Of a stretch of 64,000 nucleotides of DNA, positions 57,462 through 64,000 are shown one piece after another. The stretch is from Myotis daubentonii (lineage: Eukaryota > Chordata > Mammalia > Chiroptera > Vespertilionidae). Every line of letters starts with the position of its first letter. The stretch's first letter is position 1. Location of the stretch: positions 93,734,433 to 93,798,432 of the forward strand of contig NC_081842.1 of NCBI RefSeq assembly GCF_963259705.1. The letters run 5' to 3'. The notes below the pieces were generated by a model that did no database searches, was not told the DNA's origin, and saw nothing but the letters and a program-made list of their open reading frames with translations. A program made the position numbers and the translations under genes.

Positions 57462-57667
57462 GCCCTAGCTGGTCTGGCTCAGTGGTAGAGCATCAGCCTG
57501 TGGACTAAAGAGTCCCAGGTTTGATTCCTATCAAGGGCACATTCCTGGGTTGTGGGGTCAATCCCCAACAGGGGGCATGCAGGAGGCAGTTGATTAATGG
57601 TTCTCTCTCATCATTGATGTTTCTATCTCTCTCTCCCTCTCCCTTCATCTCTGAAATCAATAAATAC

Positions 57668-57668
<1 letters not shown>
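57462..57668 (+). mobile_element. VES: VES SINE with expanded tail
   Basis: Head GCCCTAGCTGGTCTGGCTCA. The tail runs into (CT)n and (TA)n microsatellites before the L1 resumes at about 57753. Confidence 0.93.

Positions 57669-57670
<2 letters not shown>

Positions 57671-57748
<78 letters not shown>
57671..57748. repeat. (CT)n(TA)n microsatellite
   Basis: About 21 CT units followed by about 18 TA units, grown from a SINE tail. Confidence 0.97.
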
Positions 57749-57753
<5 letters not shown>

Positions 57754-58512
57754 AAGTTATCATATGGCCCAGAAATTCTACTTCTAGGTTTATACCCAGG
57801 CAAATTGAAAATAAAACCCACACAAAATTTTTCAATGAATGGTTATTATAGCATTATTCATAATAGACAAAAAAATAAAAACAACATTCATCAATTGATG
57901 AATGTCTTAACAAATGTGGCATATTCATAAAAGAATGTATTTCATCCAAAAAAAAAAGAAACAAATACCTAGAACAGCATGAATAAATCTTTAAAACATC
58001 ATGCTAAGTGAGAGAATTCAAATAAATATAAAGGATCACATAGTGTATGATTTCATTAATATAAAATCTAGAGACAAATAATAGATTCATAGTAGACAAA
58101 GATTGCAGGAGGAGATTAGAATGGACAGTGATTGCTCTGTTTGGCTGAGAAAAATATTCTGGGGTTATATAGTAGTGATAATTCCATGAATTTGTAAATA
58201 TTTTAAAAAGTACTGAATTGCAGGTTTATAAAAGTAATTTTTATAGTATGTGGATTATATCTCAATTAAAATAAATGTATAAATAAAAGAAACAACCACT
58301 TGCTTAGCAGATACTTAAGAAAACTTTCATTTTTAGCCCACAAAAAGAAATAACTAAATAACAACCTTATACTTCTATCAGTCTTTCTGAATTTAGTAAA
58401 TGATAACTCTGTTACTCCTGTTCCTAGGGTTAACATCTTAAGACATCACACACATTTATCTCTATTGTATCTTGGCAGCAAGCTCCAGAAATATTAACTT
58501 TCATAAAGAATC

Positions 58513-58555
58513 ATCTTTTAATTGAGTTATACTTCACATACCATAAAAACCATCA
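58513..58555 (-). mobile_element. L1: L1 3' UTR, left part
   Basis: TTAATTGAGTTATACTTCAC, then ATACCATAAAAACCATCA, is the reverse complement of an old L1 3' UTR, cut by the next Helitron. Confidence 0.65.
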
Positions 58556-59528
58556 TCTACACTAATAAAAGACAAAGATGCTAATTGACCATATCTTCAT
58601 TATGCCCTAAGCCATGCCCACCAACCAATCAGAGCGACTATATGCAAATTAACCTAAACAAGATGGCGGCCGGCAGCCACAGAGCTGGAGCAAGCAGGAG
58701 GCTTGGTTGGCCCAGCGATGGAGGAAGCCAAGCTTCCCATCTTCCCTGAGCTGGCTGTAGCCTCCACTCATGGCAACAAAGTTTCAATAATAGAAACTAA
58801 ATAAATCCCAGATACCTGCTTCCAGCCAGCCTCCACTGGGAGCTTGGGTGGCTGGGGGCCGTAGCCAGCCTGCAAACAGCCATCAGTATAGTCACACCCT
58901 CATGGGGTGAGGGTCCCTGATAGGGGGCTTCGCCAGCCTGCAAACGGCCCTCAGTCCCTCACCCAGGATGGCCAGTCTCCCCAGTGGGACCCTCACCATG
59001 AAGGGGCTGTGGCCAGCCTGCAAACAGCCATCAGCCCCTCACCCAGGCTGGCCAGGCACTCCTATATAATAAAAGGGTAATATGAAAATTGACCCTAACA
59101 GCAGGACGACTGGGAATGACTGGTCACTATAATACACACTGACCACCAAAGGGCAGATGCTCAATGCAGGAGCTGCCTTCTGGTGGTCACTGCACTCCCA
59201 CAGGGGGAGCTCTGCTCAACCACAAGCAAGGCTGATGGCTGCCAGTACAGCAGTGGTGGTGGGAGCCCCTCCCACCTCCTCAGCAGTGCTAAGGATGTCT
59301 GATTACAGCTTAGGCCTGCTCCCTCCTGGCAAGTGGACATCTCCTGAGGGCTCCCGGGCTGCCAGATGGATGTCTGACTGCCAGCTTAGGCCCAATCCTC
59401 CAGGGAGCAGGCCTAAGCCAGCAGGTGGTCATCCCCCAAGGGGTCCCAGAATGCGAGAGGGCACAGGCCGGGCTGAAGGACCCCCCCCCCCTCCACAGTG
59501 CACAAATTTTTGTGCGCTGGGCCTCTAG
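58556..59528 (+). mobile_element. HeliBat-like: Composite Helitron
   Basis: It starts TCTACACTAATAAAAGAC after A58555. A second 5' end (TCCTATATAATAAAAGGG) lies at 59060. It ends with hairpin GTGCACAAATTTTTGTGCG and CTAG (59525-59528) before T59529. The two modules are those of 32361-33150, but the inner junction sits at another point of the first module (GGCCAGGCAC). The 5' module holds CCAAT (58625), ATGCAAAT (58642-58649) and AAGATGGCGGC (58660-58670). Confidence 0.92.
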
Positions 59529-59838
59529 TTTCAAATAATACAATTTAGTATTTTTTGGTATATTCATAATTGTGCAGCTATTACCACTATCTAATTACAG
59601 AGTATTTTTGTCAACAAAACACATAAAAACCCGATACCAGAGAGGACATGCTTGTCTTGTTCCTGACTTAGTGGAATAGCTTCCGTCTTACACCACTAAC
59701 TATATCCTGTGTTTTTTATAGATGCTTTTTACCATATTGAAAAAAGTTTTCTTTTTTTGTTTAGTCTATTGGGTATCTTGTATCAAGAAATGGTGTTGTG
59801 TTTTGTCAAATATTTTTGCATCTTGGGATGATCGCGTG
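59529..59838 (-). mobile_element. L1: L1 3' UTR and ORF2 piece, right part
   Basis: It resumes the L1 end (GGTATATTCATAATTGTGCA, ACCACTATCTAATTACAGAG). After a gap it shows ORF2 in reverse (GGTGTTGTGTTTTGTCAAAT, TGGGATGATCGCGTG). Confidence 0.7.
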
Positions 59839-59994
59839 TCCTACCCACCACCACCACCAAATATTCATATTCTAATTCTTAGCAAATTCTCATCTACCAC
59901 TTGCCCCAGCGATGGAGGAAACCAAGCCTCTATATGGGCTATAATAATCCCACTAAGTAGACTTTTTTTTATGTGTTTTCTTGCCCCAATATCA

Positions 59995-60180
59995 TGTATT
60001 CCTCAAACAACATCCAATGATCTTCTAAAACATAAATCACATGTCACTATTTCGTTCCAAACTTCCAAAGGTTCCCTGTATCCCACAGAGTAAAATCTAT
60101 CTTTTAAAAAAAATCATAACTAGAAAGAACTTGCATATCTTGCCTCTTTCACCCTTATACTATATTCTATAACTCTTCAC
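59995..60180 (+). mobile_element. L2: L2 remnant
   Basis: TTCGTTCCAAACTTCCAAAG, then GTTCCCTGTATCCCACAGAG and TAAAATCTATC, match the L2 3' region with moderate divergence. Confidence 0.45.
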
Positions 60181-60323
60181 TTCTCAAATATAGACTTATG
60201 GATATACTATGTGTTGCTATATTATTCAGGAGATATTTATTGGGTATTTAATGAATGCAAAACATCATGATCAGTATAATGAAATATATATATGCTTAAA
60301 ATGTTTTAGATTTTTGAAGAAGA

Positions 60324-60555
60324 AACTAGATCAGCCGTGGGCAAACTATGGCCCGCAGGCCGGATCCGGCCCGTTTGAAATGAATAAAACTAAAAAAAAA
60401 AAAAAGACCGTACCCTTTTATGTAATGATGTTTACTTTGAATTTATATTAGTTCACACAAACACTCCATCCATGCTTTTGTTCCAACCCTCCAGTCCAGT
60501 TTAAGAACCCATTGTGGCCCTCGAGTCAAAAAGTTTGCCCACCCCTGAACTAGAT
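60324..60555. mobile_element. hAT: 216-bp hAT element with perfect 8-bp duplication
   Basis: The element is 60332-60547 with ends CAGCCGTGGGCAAACT and the complement of CAGGGGTGGGCAAACT. AACTAGAT lies on both sides (60324-60331, 60548-60555). It has no frame of its own, so it is a non-autonomous element. Confidence 0.92.
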
Positions 60556-60870
60556 ATACAAATAAAGTTAGTAAAAAAAAAATTAAAAATAATATGCTTT
60601 AAACAAAACAAAGATAAAATAATATCCAAAGAGTTTGATGTAGTGGGAGATTTATCACTGAACCAGGGCAATATTAATAGGCAACATAGAATTTTCCATA
60701 GGCCTGGGAGAACAGGTTAGATGAAAAAATATAGAACATCCAAAATAGATAGAAATCAAGAGATGGATTTTCTTTCTCCTTAACTCTTTATGTTCCCCAC
60801 AAATCCTTTGTGTTACAAGAGATAGCCTATGCATACATTTAAGTAATGTTTCCAATGTCATTATTTTATA

Positions 60871-61904
60871 CCAGTGGCCTGGTGCATGAATTCGTGCACA
60901 TTGAAAGGAAATTAATTAGAAGAAATACTTTAATACCGCTATTGGACCTTTCTCTATAATAGAAGTGTCAACCAAATTCATGCTCGATAATGACAAATCA
61001 AAACACACGTGTGTGATTGGTGCCAGTGAGAACTTTATATGTATCATGCAGGTGTGAGTTAACTTAGCCTTGTGTATGTAAACTAGCTTAATTAGACCTG
61101 CTTTCTAATTTAGCTAAAGTTTTTCCAGCCCAGTGAAGCACCCCAAATTCTCTTTCAGGTAATTGTCAGCAACATAGCAGTAAATATCAACACAAAGCAG
61201 ATTATTATTGTAGAACATGCAGGGAGAACAATGGGTAAAATATTTAACTGCAGCAGTGTTTGACTATATTCTGTGCAGAGAGAAAACCTGAAGTCATTTT
61301 CAAGGCCCATCATTTCTTACTTCTTTTCAGTCAGGTTAAGTTTCTAAGCTTTCTAAATTTCTGTTTTCTGGCTAATGAAAAGAAAATAGGATTCCACCGA
61401 GTCTCCTATCTACCTACTCCAGGATTCCTGTGAGAATCAAATGAGATGAGGCATGGGAAAACTCTTCACAGACATTTGGTTAAAGTGTAAAAATGTTTCC
61501 ACCTGGCTATATAGCAAGTCATGTTCCTGGGCTGAAGAAACTCAAAGGAGGCTAGTTGCTAGGGAGAGGAAGCCAGGTGTTGCTATGTCATGTCATTACC
61601 TGGCACCCACAGCCACTGTTTCCAGGATGGGCTGGGCTGTGGGCTGCTTTTTGCACCATGGGGTCTCAGCAGTGTCAGCTGTGACTTGGTGGGTTGTTGC
61701 TCTGGGGTACTGGCGGGGGCATTGTCTCACTCAGGGGAAGCCAAGTGTTGCTTTGTAGGCACCAAGTCCATGGTGCCTTTCTCTGTCAATGACCAGTGCG
61801 AGTCACGACAGCTCCTGCATTGAGAGGCTGCTCCCTGGTGGTCAGTGCACATCATAGTGACCGGTTGGACAGTAGGACACATGTTAGTTTTATATATATA
61901 TAGA
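60871..61904 (-). mobile_element. HeliBat-like: 1.03-kb Helitron with host-like interior
   Basis: On the minus strand it starts TCTATATATATATAAAACTA (host T61905) and ends with hairpin GTGCACGAATTCATGCAC, then CAGGCCACTGG (host A60870); the end is CTGG. The 5' 100 bp carry the usual GACCACCAGGGAGCAG block (reverse, 61832-61847). About 0.8 kb inside (60905-61730) has ordinary composition. No Rep or helicase frame is present. Confidence 0.9.
61403..61490 (+). mobile_element. MIR: Possible MIR inside the Helitron
   Basis: TCCTGTGAGAATCAAATGAG, then ATGAGGCATGGGAAAACTCT, resembles the MIR 3' half. If right, it shows that host DNA was captured. Confidence 0.45.
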
Positions 61905-62144
61905 TACTTTAGAAAAATAACCAAATGCATGAGAAAAATATAACAGAATACAGAACACAAAGTAAGCTCATAAAATATTATTTGTTATAATTTCTACAAA
62001 AGCTAATTCCAATAACAATTAAGAATATCACTAATGAGAAAATATACTTACAGAAAGTTATTTAATATGTAGTAGTTAAATAGACAAATCAACTGGGACT
62101 GGTTGGGCTGTACCACTGAGCAATCTCGATGTGACATAAGTAAT

Positions 62145-62385
62145 AAGAAAAGGATTTTAGACCTGGTCAGTGCAGCTCAGTTGATTGAGCATCACCCATG
62201 CACCAAGAGGTTGCTGGTTTAATTCCTGGTCTGGGGCACTTGCCTGGGTTGCTGGCTTGATCTACAGTAGGGAACATGCAAGAGGCAGGAGACCAATGTC
62301 TCTCTCTCTCTCTCTTCCTCTCTTCCTCTTTCTAAAATCAATAAAAATATATTTTAAAAAAATAAAAAGAAGAAAATTATTTTAG
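62145..62385 (+). mobile_element. VES: Diverged VES-type SINE with target duplication
   Basis: The body is 62161-62369, with A-box-like TGCAGCTCAGTTGATTGAGC, B-box-like GGTTTAATTCC and the AATCAATAAAAATATATTTT tail. The flanks AAGAAAAGGATTTTAG / AAGAAAATTATTTTAG differ at two positions. Confidence 0.92.
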
Positions 62386-62748
62386 TGCAATGATGAGATT
62401 GTCAACGTAAGAAAAATTTAAACTTGTAAAGAAATTTTGAGTTTTTATGAGCCAAATTGTTGACAATTGCTGGGAGGCAAAATCTCAAGGGATTGAGAAA
62501 ATGCTCCAGAGAATGGCAATTTTGTACCTGATTTTATACATTATAATCAAAATAGAAGATGTAAGTAGGTTAAATAAAATATATTGGTGATAGATTAAGT
62601 AGGTGGAAAAAAGCAAAGAGGGGAAAACTCTGGTATTGGATAAAAAATAAAATGAAAGACACAGAGTTTTTTTTATATAGGTGAGTATTAAACTGAAATG
62701 TGGGATGTTTGAGTCTGAGTCCGTCATCTCAAAATTGAAGAATGAAAT
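62386..62748. other. AT-rich DNA, no feature recognised
   Basis: No feature supported; the left edge of the next LTR may lie inside this stretch. Confidence 0.4.
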
Positions 62749-63145
62749 TGCAAACAAAAACGGTTAACAGAACTGAAGTTTATTGAGAGAAGCCAATCCT
62801 GGAAAAGGTGCAGCTGGGGTTCCAGGCACAGGCAGGGTCCATAACTTCCACTCCATGTTACAATTGGGCGTTAAAATCTATTAGTCCATGTGTGGAATTC
62901 CACATGGCTATAAGCCTCGCTAGCTCCTGATTGGTCTTTTCAAAGAAGTCTGTCTTAGCAACATCCTTGGGATTGGTTTACACATCTTATTGCCTTCTGA
63001 TTGGTTATCTGCAAGTTGCTTGTCTTAGCAACATCCATACATTTTAAAGTTTGTCTCCTCGTGTGCCCTACTTTCCATATCCAGCTGGGTTGCCTTAGCA
63101 ATTCTGTCTAGCTAGGTTTCCTGGTTTTACATCCTACCCCCGTCA
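62749..63145 (-). mobile_element. Probable solo LTR
   Basis: On the minus strand it starts TGACGGGGGTAGGATG. It has two CCAAT boxes (near 63000 and 62936), a third CCAAT-like box between them, a possible TATA region (GGCTTATAGCC near 62912) and AATAAA near 62780. The block TGTCTTAGCAACATCC is repeated (62950, 63020), a promoter-type direct repeat. No internal viral sequence or primer-binding site is visible. The 3' edge and target duplication are uncertain. Confidence 0.5.
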
Positions 63146-63965
63146 TAGACCCAATTCCTGACTACTTAGCTTCCCTCTGCCTTCCTCAGGTCCAGGATAG
63201 GTAACAGTCAATAATACGCTCAACAAGAGGGGATCTGTGGTCTCTGCTCTGGTGTTATGTCTGTGCTTTGAGAAGTCCAGAAAGAGAAAATTACTTTGAC
63301 ATTTTATAGGTATGTTATCATAGATGCAAAAAGACAAGAGATGGGCTTAATGAAAGTGAAAATTGACCTTTGTCAGGAAAGATTCTAGCCTAGGAAATGA
63401 CCACTCACCATAAAATGCTTTTAGTCAATAAGTTTTAATTTCAGACCATCTTTTGTGGTTACTTTAGCTCTCTGAGTTTGTAAGGCCCACCATGAATACC
63501 TCCCTTAAGCTTGTCAGGTTTAGAATGTGACTCTTTTTTGTTCACAAAATGAATTTATATTGTACTTTCTAGGTTATATTTCAATATTTAGAAAATGCTC
63601 ATATTTTGGCTTAATAAATAATAATGGGCAGATTGTAGTGGTAGCATAAATAAAAGAGAACTTTCATTTGTATGTAACAATTTATACTGGAATACTGCCT
63701 AATTTGAATGCTACTTGAGCTGAATTAAATGTGGATTTGAGCTTATCATCTGATCTCATCAAAGCAAATGGTTATGATAAAACATTATAAGAATGTCCAG
63801 AATATAACAATGGAAAGAATTTGGTGAAATAAGCGTTGTGAGTTTAATTACCTGTAAACAATCAGAAGGGTCATTCTCAAGATTACACATACAAAAGAAT
63901 AATCAGGATGATCAAAATGGACTTTACATGACAATTTGCACCAAGTTTTTGCTGATTTACATGTG
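63146..63965. other. AT-rich DNA, no gene recognised
   Basis: Nothing could be assigned. Confidence 0.45.
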
Positions 63966-63967
63966 AG

Positions 63968-63999
<32 letters not shown>

Positions 64000-64000
64000 G
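63966..64000. repeat. (GTT)n microsatellite at window edge
   Basis: At least eleven GTT units, running off the window. Confidence 0.97.

Larger units (their letters stand above)
56850..58300 (+). mobile_element. L1M: Old L1 3' region with two younger insertions
   Basis: GGAGAAAATATTTGAAAATC, then GATTCAGTGGCTCTGTAAAA and TTATCATATGGCCCAGAAAT, follow the end of ORF2 and the 3' region to ATTATATCTCAATTAAAAT. A short young L1 end (57026-57110) and a SINE (57462-57668) lie inside it. Confidence 0.82.

Overview
The window reads as mammalian nuclear DNA from a vespertilionid (vesper) bat. The basis is a co-occurrence known only from that family. There are about fifteen Helitron copies of the HeliBat kind: 5' TC..., subterminal TAATAAAAG, a 3' hairpin of GTGCAC...GTGCAC type, a CTAG or CTGG end, and insertion between A and T. 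There are also about thirteen VES SINEs, which are tRNA-derived with A- and B-box-like sequence and a tail of CAATAAAATATATTTT type. Laurasiatherian L1 families and two short hAT transposons are present as well. Genus and species cannot be told from the sequence. I find no intact protein-coding gene, no exon I recognise, and no functional RNA gene. The longest open frames lie in minisatellites or in decayed L1 reading frames, apart from one broken frame at 293-870 that I cannot name.

Layout. 1-3.9 kb: AT-rich sequence with a broken reading frame and a small 5'-inverted L1. 3.9-7.3 kb: an old L1 3' end split by a Helitron that itself carries a VES SINE, then a 2.1-kb Helitron with host-like cargo and an 80-bp minisatellite. 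7.3-15.8 kb: mostly single-copy-looking DNA with two small Helitrons, an L1 3' end flanked by locally duplicated blocks, one SINE and ancient repeat remnants. 15.8-19.7 kb: a GC-richer tract with degenerate tandem units, a hAT element and a Helitron-associated module shared with the 5.2-7.3 kb element. 19.7-25.2 kb: a Helitron, two L1 copies, a SINE and a 146-bp Helitron. 25.2-27.8 kb: a compound insertion made of VES SINE, L1 5' region and the start of ORF1, inside one perfect 15-bp target-site duplication. 28.4-37.7 kb: a near full-length L1 that was the target of a SINE and two composite Helitrons, followed by older L1 pieces with an LTR-like insertion. 37.7-53.3 kb: sparse DNA with SINEs, a second copy of the SINE-carrying Helitron, a solo LTR, one more Helitron and a long decayed L1. 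53.3-64 kb: two Helitrons joined exactly end to end, a MIR, L1 and L2 remnants, a composite Helitron, a hAT element with perfect target duplication, a Helitron with about 0.8 kb of host-like DNA, an LTR and a GTT microsatellite at the edge.

The main interest is how Helitrons here fuse, carry cargo and spread short motifs. Modules are shuffled between copies, a SINE is carried inside a Helitron, elements are joined head to tail, and one palindrome places two CTCF-like motifs in opposite orientation. The second theme is the SINE-L1 chimera. All family names come from recognising sequence by eye, without a database search, and edges of old repeats are approximate.
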